Source: a virus. Taken from it: a DNA stretch of 27,590 bases. The stretch covers positions 64,001 through 91,590 of IMG/VR virus record IMGVR_UViG_3300042902_000064, one strand, 5' to 3'. The notes beneath the pieces were generated by a model. It was not told the DNA's origin, made no database searches, and was given only the letters and a program-made list of their open reading frames with translations. Below are positions 20,252-24,602 of the stretch, in pieces. A program made the translations under genes and the position numbers. Numbering within the stretch: position 1 is the stretch's first letter; the number at the start of each line of letters is the position of its first letter.

Positions 20252-20327
20252 AGTCGATTAGCTTAGTGGCAAAAGCAACTCCCTTACAAGGAGAAGATCC
20301 TCAGTTCGAGTCTGAGATTGACTACCA
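20252..20327 (+). tRNA. tRNA-Val(TAC)
   Basis: Acceptor AGTCGAT pairs with ATTGACT, A73, encoded CCA. Anticodon loop CTTACAA gives TAC, on stem CTCC/GGAG. T-stem CTCAG/CTGAG. Confidence 0.93.
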
Positions 20328-20332
20328 GCTAT

Positions 20333-20409
20333 ATGCCCTTAGCTCAGTTGGTTAGAGCGAGCCACTCATAATGGTTAGGTGCTAGGTTCGAATCCTAGAG
20401 GGCGTACCA
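20333..20409 (+). tRNA. tRNA with CAT anticodon (Met or Ile2), copy 2
   Basis: Acceptor ATGCCCT pairs with AGGGCGT, A73, encoded CCA. D-stem GCTC/GAGC, anticodon stem AGCCA/TGGTT with loop CTCATAA, T-stem CTAGG/CCTAG. C4-G69 and C5-G68 are present, pairs I recall as favouring lysidine modification to an Ile tRNA, so this is the best Ile2 candidate. Confidence 0.93.
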
Positions 20410-20439
20410 TATTTTACAACAAACAAGTAGGGATTAAAA

Positions 20440-20700
20440 ATGAAAATACGAGTAGTTTTATATTACACAAACGACACTTCTTATACTTTAAGGAATGTTG
20501 TGGGGCTTAACGACTTCGCAGGTCAGATACAAGTTGCTAGCCAAGACAGTAGACGTATCAGTAACGTAGTATCAGAAAATACAGGGACTATTACCACTAT
20601 TGGTAAGTCTGACTTACTGGGCTATTCTATTGTAGAAAAGGGTAAAATAACCTATATTAAATTATCTGATAGATTTAGTACATTAGTAGTAACACGATAA
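20440..20700 (+). CDS. Hypothetical protein, 86 aa
   Basis: A beta-rich soluble pattern throughout: MKIRVVLYYTNDTSYTL, GQIQVASQDSRRISNVV, GTITTIGKSDLLGYSIV, KITYIKLSD. Alternating hydrophobic residues fit a small barrel or sandwich. The ribosome site TAGGGATT is adequate. It lies alone between tRNA-Met copy 2 and tRNA-Arg, ten bases before the latter, on the tRNA transcript. I recognise no family. Confidence 0.72.
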   Translation: MKIRVVLYYTNDTSYTLRNVVGLNDFAGQIQVASQDSRRISNVVSENTGTITTIGKSDLLGYSIVEKGKITYIKLSDRFSTLVVTR

Positions 20701-20710
20701 TACTTATTAA

Positions 20711-20787
20711 ATCCTCGTAGCTCAGTGAATAGAGCAGTTGGTTTCTACCCAATAGGTTGGGGGGTTTGAATCCCTCCGAGGATACCA
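20711..20787 (+). tRNA. tRNA-Arg(TCT)
   Basis: Acceptor ATCCTCG pairs with CGAGGAT, A73, encoded CCA. Anticodon stem GTTGG/CCAAT with loop TTTCTAC gives TCT (reads AGA/AGG). AGA is a frequent codon in this window and often scarce in hosts. Confidence 0.94.
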
Positions 20788-20791
20788 CTAT

Positions 20792-20867
20792 AGAAATATA
20801 GCTTAAGTGGTAAAGCGGCTGCTTCATACGCGGTCAGTTTCTGGCTCGAACCCAGATATTTCTACCA
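20792..20867 (+). tRNA. tRNA with CAT anticodon (Met or Ile2), copy 3
   Basis: Acceptor AGAAATA pairs with TATTTCT, A73, encoded CCA. The anticodon stem GCTGC/GCGGT with loop TTCATAC gives CAT. A one-base shifted reading would give TCA (UGA suppressor) but breaks the stem. T-arm TCTGG/CCAGA has loop CTCGAAC. Confidence 0.88.
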
Positions 20868-20873
20868 GAACTG

Positions 20874-21115
20874 GCTCTAGTAACTATACAGAAAACTAGA
20901 GGGATGCCGATACAGTATAGAGTAGGCGGGCATCGGGGCTTCTACTACAGCGTAGGGCGAGTTCGTAAGGTAGGCGGTAAGGCGAGCATTTATTGGATAG
21001 TAGGTAGGCGCACAAAAGTGTTGGTAGGTGTTAAAAGCTTAGATTGCACGTGCGGTAGACGCGAGAGACGCAAACCTTGGGACTCGAACCTTGGGGACTT
21101 GCTTACTATCCAATA
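20874..21115 (+). ncRNA. Structured RNA region closed by a 12-bp helix
   Basis: TATTGGATAGTA (20991-21002) pairs perfectly with TACTATCCAATA (21104-21115). Upstream in the same spacer are hairpins CTCTAGT/ACTAGAG, GATGCC/GGCATC and CTAC-AGC-GTAG. The GC content is locally high. A 70-codon frame across it has poor protein character and follows the palindromic structure, so I treat the stretch as RNA. It lies six bases after tRNA-Met and nine before tRNA-Cys. Confidence 0.58.
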
Positions 21116-21124
21116 ATAAATAAT

Positions 21125-21200
21125 GCACAGGTGGCTGAACGGCTTAGGCGGTGGCTTGCAAACCCACTTTATGCTGGTTCGAATCCAGTCTTGTGCTCCA
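21125..21200 (+). tRNA. tRNA-Cys(GCA)
   Basis: Acceptor GCACAGG pairs with CTTGTGC, T73 (usual for Cys), encoded CCA. Anticodon loop TTGCAAA gives GCA. The anticodon stem has a C31-C39 mismatch, then GTGG/CCAC. T-stem GCTGG/CCAGT. Confidence 0.9.
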
Positions 21201-21222
21201 AATACTTAGATAAGGAGAGTAT

Positions 21223-21423
21223 ATGATACCTTCTAAAGGTAGGAAACAGATTGTAGTCAATGATATAAAATACTTTTATATCATTAAAGGGTTTGTTAGA
21301 GCTATTATTCTCAATACTAAAACTAATAAGCTTAGTAGCTGGGGAGAAGAGGTAAAACCTAAGTGGGGTACACAGGTTACTCCTTCTTTTATAGAGAAAC
21401 TGATAAAAGAAAATAATTATTAA
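21223..21423 (+). CDS. Hypothetical basic protein, 66 aa
   Basis: Strong ribosome site (AAGGAGAGTAT). The product is basic (many Lys) and beta-rich in the first half (GRKQIVVNDIKYFYIIKGFVRAIILNTKTNKLSSWG), ending in a helix (TPSFIEKLIKENNY). The IIKGFVRAIILN core might be a nucleic-acid-binding strand pair, but that is a guess from composition. It lies alone between tRNA-Cys and tRNA-Gly. Confidence 0.75.
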   Translation: MIPSKGRKQIVVNDIKYFYIIKGFVRAIILNTKTNKLSSWGEEVKPKWGTQVTPSFIEKLIKENNY

Positions 21424-21425
21424 TT

Positions 21426-21498
21426 GCGGGTATACACGAGGTGTGTCGCCAGCCTTCCAAGCTGTGCAGTAGGGTTTCGATTACCCTTATCCGCTCCA
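21426..21498 (+). tRNA. tRNA-Gly(TCC)
   Basis: Acceptor GCGGGTA pairs with TATCCGC, T73 (usual for Gly), encoded CCA. Anticodon stem CAGC/GCTG with loop CTTCCAA gives TCC. It starts two bases after the preceding stop codon. Confidence 0.94.
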
Positions 21499-21505
21499 AT
21501 ACAAT

Positions 21506-21578
21506 GGGCTGTGTCGTCTAGACCCGAAAAGCTTTAAAATAACTCTCACATGAGAGGTGCTTAGTAGACAGCCCACCA
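21506..21578 (+). ncRNA. tRNA-like RNA with acceptor stem and CCA but no T-arm
   Basis: GGGCTGT (21506-21512) pairs with ACAGCCC (21568-21574), followed by A and CCA, exactly like a tRNA end, and the total length (73) is tRNA-sized. The interior lacks a T-arm or a valid anticodon arm. Instead it has CTCTC-ACAT-GAGAG and GTCTA/TAGAC pairing. It may be a tRNA mimic, decoy or decayed tRNA. Confidence 0.6.
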
Positions 21579-21583
21579 TTTTT

Positions 21584-21667
21584 AGTAAGTATGTAGGTTC
21601 GTCTAATGGCTAAGACTTCCCTATCCTGGGTAAATGCGGGTTCGAGTCCCATAAATACATGCTTATT
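21584..21667 (+). ncRNA. tRNA-like RNA with 12-bp extended acceptor helix, no CCA
   Basis: Positions 21584-21595 pair with 21656-21667 over 12 bp (two G-U). A tRNA-type D-arm (GTCT/AGAC) and a T-arm-like hairpin (GGG-TTCGAGT-CCC) are inside. The anticodon arm is unclear (CCC/GGG around TATCCT). No CCA is encoded. It is either a degenerate tRNA or a tRNA-like element. Confidence 0.55.
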
Positions 21668-21676
21668 ATTTTTTAC

Positions 21677-21751
21677 AGTCGGTTAATATAAAGGTTATTA
21701 TTCACAACTGATAATTGTGCTATCCAAGTTCGAATCTTGGACTGACTACCA
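21677..21751 (+). tRNA. tRNA-Ile(GAT)
   Basis: Acceptor AGTCGGT pairs with ACTGACT, A73, encoded CCA. Perfect anticodon stem CACAA/TTGTG with loop CTGATAA gives GAT. T-stem CCAAG/CTTGG. Confidence 0.94.
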
Positions 21752-21756
21752 ATTAA

Positions 21757-21834
21757 AGATCATGAGCTAGTATGGTTATTCAGCGCGGGTTTGAAGAACC
21801 TGAGAACTTGGTTCGATTCCAAGATGATCTACCA
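21757..21834 (+). tRNA. tRNA-Phe(GAA)
   Basis: Acceptor AGATCAT pairs with ATGATCT, A73, encoded CCA. Anticodon stem CGGGT/ACCTG with loop TTGAAGA gives GAA. T-arm CTTGG/CCAAG. Confidence 0.93.
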
Positions 21835-21837
21835 AAT

Positions 21838-21941
21838 ATATAGTGTAGCAACAACAATAAAACATACGGGAGTGCACTTCCAGAAACCTAAACGGCTAGG
21901 CGGTTGTCCGTAAGCTAGACCTCGCGACCTAGCCACTATAT
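21838..21941 (+). ncRNA. Helix-closed spacer RNA between tRNA-Phe and tRNA-Arg
   Basis: ATATAGTG (21838-21845) pairs with CACTATAT (21934-21941). Inside, GGCTAGG (21894-21900) pairs with CCTAGCC (21928-21934), and GGGAGTGCACTTCC forms a small hairpin. No coding capacity is seen. It fits the tRNA spacing like the other elements. Function unknown. Confidence 0.55.
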
Positions 21942-21950
21942 TTAATTATT

Positions 21951-22023
21951 GCCTTAGCCAATGGACTTGGTGTCGGGGTTACGAACCTTGATTACGGTTG
22001 TTCGAATCAACCCTAGGGCTCCA
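21951..22023 (+). tRNA. tRNA-Arg(ACG)
   Basis: Acceptor GCCTTAG pairs with CTAGGGC, T73, encoded CCA. Anticodon stem CGGGG/CCTTG with loop TTACGAA gives ACG, whose A34 would become inosine to read CGN codons. T-stem GGTTG/CAACC. Confidence 0.91.
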
Positions 22024-22028
22024 GTTAC

Positions 22029-22103
22029 AAGGGGCTATGATAATGGCAGTCGGCAGCACTCCAAACGCTCGCAGTGGGGGTTCGAATCCCTCGCCCTTTG
22101 CCA
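22029..22103 (+). tRNA. tRNA-Trp(CCA)
   Basis: Acceptor AAGGGGC pairs with GCCCTTT, G73, encoded CCA. Anticodon loop CTCCAAA gives CCA. The stem is weak (AGC/GCT core with an A31-C39 mismatch). T-stem GGGGG/CCCTC. Confidence 0.87.
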
Positions 22104-22112
22104 AATATTTAT

Positions 22113-22141
22113 TTGATTTACTCTGCTTATTCCAGTATAAT
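22113..22141 (+). promoter_or_regulatory. Sigma70-like promoter (rightward)
   Basis: TTGATT, a 17-bp spacer, TATAAT followed by AGTTATTTAA. It leads the 82-aa gene in the middle of the tRNA island. Confidence 0.88.
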
Positions 22142-22166
22142 AGTTATTTAAATCGGAGAAAAGCAA

Positions 22167-22415
22167 ATGATTAACAAACTGCTAGAAGCTCTAGAAATAG
22201 CAGGCTTTGATACTGGCGAACCCTATGCAGTACATTATTTAGCTAGTGAATTACACGCATATGCAGAGAACTTAGAAGAACGTAATGAGATTGAAAACCA
22301 AATATATAATATAGGGCTTTTAATGGATGATGCAGAAGCATCAGAAGATACTGACAGATTTCAAGAGTTAGAAATCGAGTTAGCTGACTTAGAGCGTGAA
22401 CTGGAGAATTTGTAA
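22167..22415 (+). CDS. Acidic coiled-coil protein, 82 aa
   Basis: GGAGAAAAGCAAA precedes the ATG, directly behind the promoter at 22113-22141. Residues about 30-82 are an acidic helix with heptad-like leucines (HAYAENLEERNEIENQIY, FQELEIELADLERELENL), so a coiled coil is likely. The N-terminus (LLEALEIAGFDTGEPYAVHYLASEL) is helical too. Not recognised. The small gene downstream encodes another acidic helix and may be a partner. Confidence 0.78.
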   Translation: MINKLLEALEIAGFDTGEPYAVHYLASELHAYAENLEERNEIENQIYNIGLLMDDAEASEDTDRFQELEIELADLERELENL

Positions 22416-22470
22416 TTAGACTTTATTCTCTAGGTGTTTCACTACATAACTTATACTATGAGGATTATCT

Positions 22471-22632
22471 ATGAACGACGAAATAGATTATGAATTAGAA
22501 GAACTTTACGCTAGGCACGAGACATTGATAAATATAATATCAGATGCTAGTCTAGAAATGGAATACATAGAAGATGAAATATTCAACATGAAAGAACGAC
22601 AACAAAGCGAACAGTCTACCGAAACATCATAG
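22471..22632 (+). CDS. Hypothetical acidic coiled-coil protein, 53 aa
   Basis: ATG at 22471 with TGAGGATT upstream, TAG at 22630-22632. The product (MNDEIDYELEELYARHETL...) is a single acidic helix with heptad-like hydrophobics, ending in a polar Ser/Gln/Glu tail. The last base of its stop codon is the first base of the tRNA-Gln acceptor stem. Below common length cut-offs, but the ribosome site and composition support it. Function unknown. Confidence 0.7.
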   Translation: MNDEIDYELEELYARHETLINIISDASLEMEYIEDEIFNMKERQQSEQSTETS

Positions 22633-22706
22633 GCGGGTTCGTATAATGGAAGTACAACAGGTTTTGATCCTGTTAGCGATAGGTTCGATTCCTACACCCG
22701 CTTCCA
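22632..22706 (+). tRNA. tRNA-Gln(TTG)
   Basis: Acceptor GGCGGGT pairs with ACCCGCT (first pair G-U), T73, encoded CCA. Anticodon stem ACAGG/CCTGT with loop TTTTGAT gives TTG. The 5' end overlaps the stop codon of the preceding gene by one base. T73 is unusual for Gln. Confidence 0.9.
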
Positions 22707-22715
22707 CTAAAAGTA

Positions 22716-22812
22716 AATTTAAGTAAGGTAACAGCTATGACGATAGTATCACTGGTTGTGCAGGCGCGCGTTGGCTGATGGGTTCAATTCCCTTTGTTAC
22801 CTTTCTTAAATT
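22716..22812 (+). ncRNA. tRNA-like RNA closed by an 18-position helix, no CCA
   Basis: Positions 22716-22733 pair with 22795-22812 at 17 of 18 positions (one T-T mismatch). The innermost seven (AGGTAAC/GTTACCT) act as an acceptor stem. A D-arm-like CTAT/ATAG and a T-arm-like GGG-TTCAATT-CCC follow. The anticodon domain is GC-rich and non-standard (AGGCGCGCG), closed by ATCA/TGAT. No CCA is encoded. It may be a pre-tRNA relic or a tRNA-like regulator; its 3' strand runs up to the next gene's ribosome site. Confidence 0.58.
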
Positions 22813-22828
22813 TATTGGAGATATAAGT

Positions 22829-23089
22829 ATGTCAAGAGCATTATTGGAAGATATGCTTTACGAAGCAAGAACAAGCGCACAAGGCGAAGAAGTGTCGCTA
22901 GAGTATGCGTACATTTGCTTCATTAGGGACTACAAGGAAGACCTAACAAAAGAAGAATGGGATTCCTTAGATAAGGAAATGATACGCACTAACCTAGTAC
23001 ATTACATAGAGCCTAGGGATAATATGTGCTTAGTTCTAAAGAACATGTCGGTAGATAATGCGTTGCAGTATTTATCTAGAATACAATAA
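22829..23089 (+). CDS. Hypothetical protein, 86 aa
   Basis: The frame is open further upstream (22778), but that would translate through the tRNA-like element. The ATG at 22829 has a TTGGAG ribosome site and is chosen. The product (MSRALLEDMLYEARTSAQGEE...) is acidic and helical throughout (VSLEYAYICFIRDYKEDLTKEEWDSLDKEMIR, NALQYLSRIQ). No known motif. It ends six bases before tRNA-Lys. Confidence 0.76.
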   Translation: MSRALLEDMLYEARTSAQGEEVSLEYAYICFIRDYKEDLTKEEWDSLDKEMIRTNLVHYIEPRDNMCLVLKNMSVDNALQYLSRIQ

Positions 23090-23094
23090 ACAAC

Positions 23095-23170
23095 GAGAGT
23101 ATAGCTTAGCGGCAAAAGCATCTCCCTTTTAAGGAGTCGATCCAGAGTTCGAATCTCTGTACTCTCACCA
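23095..23170 (+). tRNA. tRNA-Lys(TTT)
   Basis: Acceptor GAGAGTA pairs with TACTCTC, A73, encoded CCA. Anticodon stem TCTCC/GGAGT with loop CTTTTAA gives TTT. T-stem CAGAG/CTCTG. Confidence 0.95.
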
Positions 23171-23177
23171 CCAATAT

Positions 23178-23254
23178 GGTTCATTAGTGAAAAGGTTATC
23201 ACGCGGGCTTGTCAAGCCTGAATTGTAGGGTTCAATGTCCCTCATGAACCGCCA
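23178..23254 (+). tRNA. tRNA-Asp(GTC)
   Basis: Acceptor GGTTCAT pairs with ATGAACC, G73 (usual for Asp), encoded CCA. Anticodon stem CGGGC/GCCTG with loop TTGTCAA gives GTC. The T-arm (AGGG/CCCT) appears to have an eight-base loop, one more than normal. Confidence 0.9.
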
Positions 23255-23256
23255 AA

Positions 23257-23351
23257 TTTAGAGACTAAGTAGGCAACCTTGGTTGTCTGGCGTAGAGTAA
23301 GGCATAACTAGCTATACACTTGAAGGGTCGTACCTTATACGTTTCTCTAAA
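23257..23351 (+). ncRNA. Helix-closed spacer RNA between tRNA-Asp and tRNA-Glu
   Basis: TTTAGAGA (23257-23264) pairs with TCTCTAAA (23344-23351). Inside, GGCAACC/GGTTGTC forms a hairpin, and AAGG near 23312 can pair with CCTT near 23333. No coding capacity. It begins three bases after tRNA-Asp and ends ten before tRNA-Glu. Function unknown. Confidence 0.52.
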
Positions 23352-23361
23352 CATTTTTTAT

Positions 23362-23436
23362 ACACCTATCGTATAACGGTTAGTACAGTGGCTTTTCATG
23401 CCATTAATCGGAGTTCAACTCTCCGTAGGTGTACCA
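23362..23436 (+). tRNA. tRNA-Glu(TTC)
   Basis: Acceptor ACACCTA pairs with TAGGTGT, A73, encoded CCA. Anticodon stem GTGGC/GCCAT with loop TTTTCAT gives TTC. T-stem CGGAG/CTCCG. Last tRNA of the island. Confidence 0.94.
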
Positions 23437-23440
23437 ACAT

Positions 23441-23591
23441 AAAGTACCTAGCCACTTAATAAAGATATATGCGGAGTCTTAGAGGGTTAATAGACTGATA
23501 AGTAACACCCTAGGAAGCGAACGTAAGGCTACCTCTTTACTTTCCGCGGGTCTAGTCAGCGATATATAGTTGCTGTCGTGGGTACTTTTTT
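23441..23591 (+). ncRNA. Helix-closed element ending in a T run, before the tmRNA
   Basis: AAAGTACC (23441-23448) pairs with GGTACTTT (23581-23588), and the 3' strand runs into six T. A hairpin CAGC/GCTG lies near the 3' end, and GCGGA/TCCGC (near 23471 and 23545) closes the interior. The T run makes a terminator or attenuator possible, though the helix spans 150 bases. It could otherwise be a 5' structural part of the tmRNA precursor. Confidence 0.5.
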
Positions 23592-23971
23592 CCTATCTGC
23601 CATGTGTAGAAAAGGTTACGGTAGCGTCTTATGGCGCTATCAGCATTATTGTTGTATGAAGCAGACAACAGACCTCTTGGACGGCGGTTCGACTCCGCCC
23701 TACTCCACCAAAATAATACTTAGCTGTTAGGTAGTCGTACAACTACTTATAAGTGAAAGAACTAAGAACATAGAGACTGTACGGTTTCTGAATAATGCAC
23801 TAGACCTGAACAGTCTAGGGATTCCTCTCGTTCGATGGGCTTGGCTCTCGCCATGTAGCATAAGAAGTTTTAGTATTATTTTGATGGGGTAGCTTGGTTT
23901 CGACAGGAGGGGGAAGGCAAGCGGACAACACGAGCGGAAATACTCGTAAAACAGAATGAACTAACTTAAAC

Positions 23972-24004
23972 GCAAATGACAACATTTACGCTCTAGTAGC
24001 CTAG
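23972..24004 (+). other. tmRNA tag reading frame (ANDNIYALVA)
   Basis: The resume codon GCA at 23972 opens a 10-codon frame reading Ala-Asn-Asp-Asn-Ile-Tyr-Ala-Leu-Val-Ala and ending in TAG at 24002-24004. The start AND and end YAL-A match the bacterial tag pattern (E. coli ANDENYALAA counted from its resume codon). The LVA ending is a functional degradation signal in engineered ssrA tags, so tagged proteins should still reach ClpXP-type proteases. Confidence 0.88.
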
Positions 24005-24163
24005 CTTCTAGATGGAGTTGGCAACTTACTTTATAAAATAAAAGTTGCATCTATTAATAACTAAAAGGTGGTGAAACGTATGTGGACAAAACCTCAGTAC
24101 TCAGATATGCGCTTCGGTTTCGAAGTAACAATGTATATTTGTAGCCGTTAGTATTAAATTTGG

Positions 24164-24199
24164 GCGACTTACCTGTCTTGATAGGTGGGTCGCTTTTTT
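24164..24199 (+). terminator. Rho-independent terminator of the tmRNA
   Basis: GCGAC (24164-24168) pairs with GTCGC (24189-24193), with inner ACCT/AGGT, followed by six T (24194-24199). It is the only strong terminator found in the rightward half. Confidence 0.92.
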
Positions 24200-24217
24200 G
24201 TCTCTGGAGATTAGATA

Positions 24218-24478
24218 ATGAACCAAAAGAAAGCAAAAAGATTTCGTAGAATTGCAGAAGCAAGCACACAAGGAATCCCTTACACTAGTTATGAAGTAGG
24301 GCAAAACCCTAAATTTATGGCTAGAAGAGTTATGAAACTAGGCACAGATGGCTTATTAGTGCCTACTGATGATTTTGTAGTTCCTTACATTTTTGATAAA
24401 GTAGAAAAAGGAGTACCTAAAAAGCTAGGCTATTGTACTCGTTCTGTATACCAAAGAATGAAAAAGTTAAATGGATAG
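24218..24478 (+). CDS. Hypothetical basic protein, 86 aa
   Basis: Starts 18 bases after the tmRNA terminator with a CTGGAGATT ribosome site. The product is strongly basic (MNQKKAKRFRRIAEAS, FMARRVMKLG, KKLGYCTRSVYQRMKKLNG) and small, consistent with nucleic-acid or ribosome binding. Its placement directly after the tmRNA is suggestive (SmpB is a small basic tmRNA partner), but I see no SmpB signature. The function is unassigned. It overlaps the next gene by eight bases. Confidence 0.78.
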   Translation: MNQKKAKRFRRIAEASTQGIPYTSYEVGQNPKFMARRVMKLGTDGLLVPTDDFVVPYIFDKVEKGVPKKLGYCTRSVYQRMKKLNG

Positions 24479-24602
24479 TCTAGAGCTAATAGAGTTACGA
24501 CAGCATCTGGAAGACTACGAAATATTGCTTCTAGAGCATGACAGTGTAGAACAGGCCGATCTACTACACGAGTACATAGAGAACCTCTTCGAAAATGCTT
24601 GA
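24471..24602 (+). CDS. Hypothetical acidic helical protein, 43 aa
   Basis: ATG at 24471 lies within the end of the previous gene, and TGA at 24600-24602 lies within the start of the next. The product (MDSLELIELRQHLEDYEILL...) is an acidic leucine-rich helix, perhaps a coiled coil (EHDSVEQADLLHEYIENLFENA). The ribosome site is weak and translation is probably coupled. Overlaps on both sides support it being a gene. Function unknown. Confidence 0.6.
   Translation: MDSLELIELRQHLEDYEILLLEHDSVEQADLLHEYIENLFENA

Larger units (their letters stand above)
23592..24199 (+). ncRNA. ssrA: Circularly permuted (two-piece) tmRNA
   Basis: Rescues stalled ribosomes by acting as tRNA-Ala and then mRNA. The acceptor piece comes first: a T-arm GGCGG-TTCGACT-CCGCC (23683-23699), CTACTCC (23700-23706), A73 and CCA ending at 23710. 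The coding piece begins at 23886 with GGGGTAG, which pairs with CTACTCC, followed by the conserved GGTTTCGAC of tmRNA 5' ends. It continues with a PK1-like stem (CGAG/CTCG then TAAAA) and the tag frame at 23972. The intervening segment (23711-23885) has ends that pair (AAATAATACT/AGTATTATTT), continuing the acceptor stem. It ends in a terminator at 24164-24199. The 5' limit is approximate. The whole architecture fits permuted genes known from alphaproteobacteria, some betaproteobacteria and cyanobacteria. Confidence 0.9.

Noticed and set aside
20792-20867. A UGA-suppressor tRNA (anticodon TCA)
   Set aside because: That reading needs a broken anticodon stem; shifting by one base gives a fully paired stem and a CAT anticodon.
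20904-21116. A 70-codon frame starting MPIQYRVGGHRG
   Set aside because: It runs through strong inverted repeats (including a 12-bp closing helix), has no ribosome site and an odd Gly/Arg-rich composition; structured RNA explains it better.
22778-22828. Earlier start for the 86-aa protein
   Set aside because: It would begin inside the tRNA-like element with no ribosome site; the ATG at 22829 has TTGGAG upstream.
23736-23850. A hidden tRNA-Phe in the tmRNA intervening segment
   Set aside because: A TAGAC/GTCTA hairpin with a 7-base loop looks like an anticodon arm (GAA), but no matching acceptor stem, D-arm or T-arm surrounds it.
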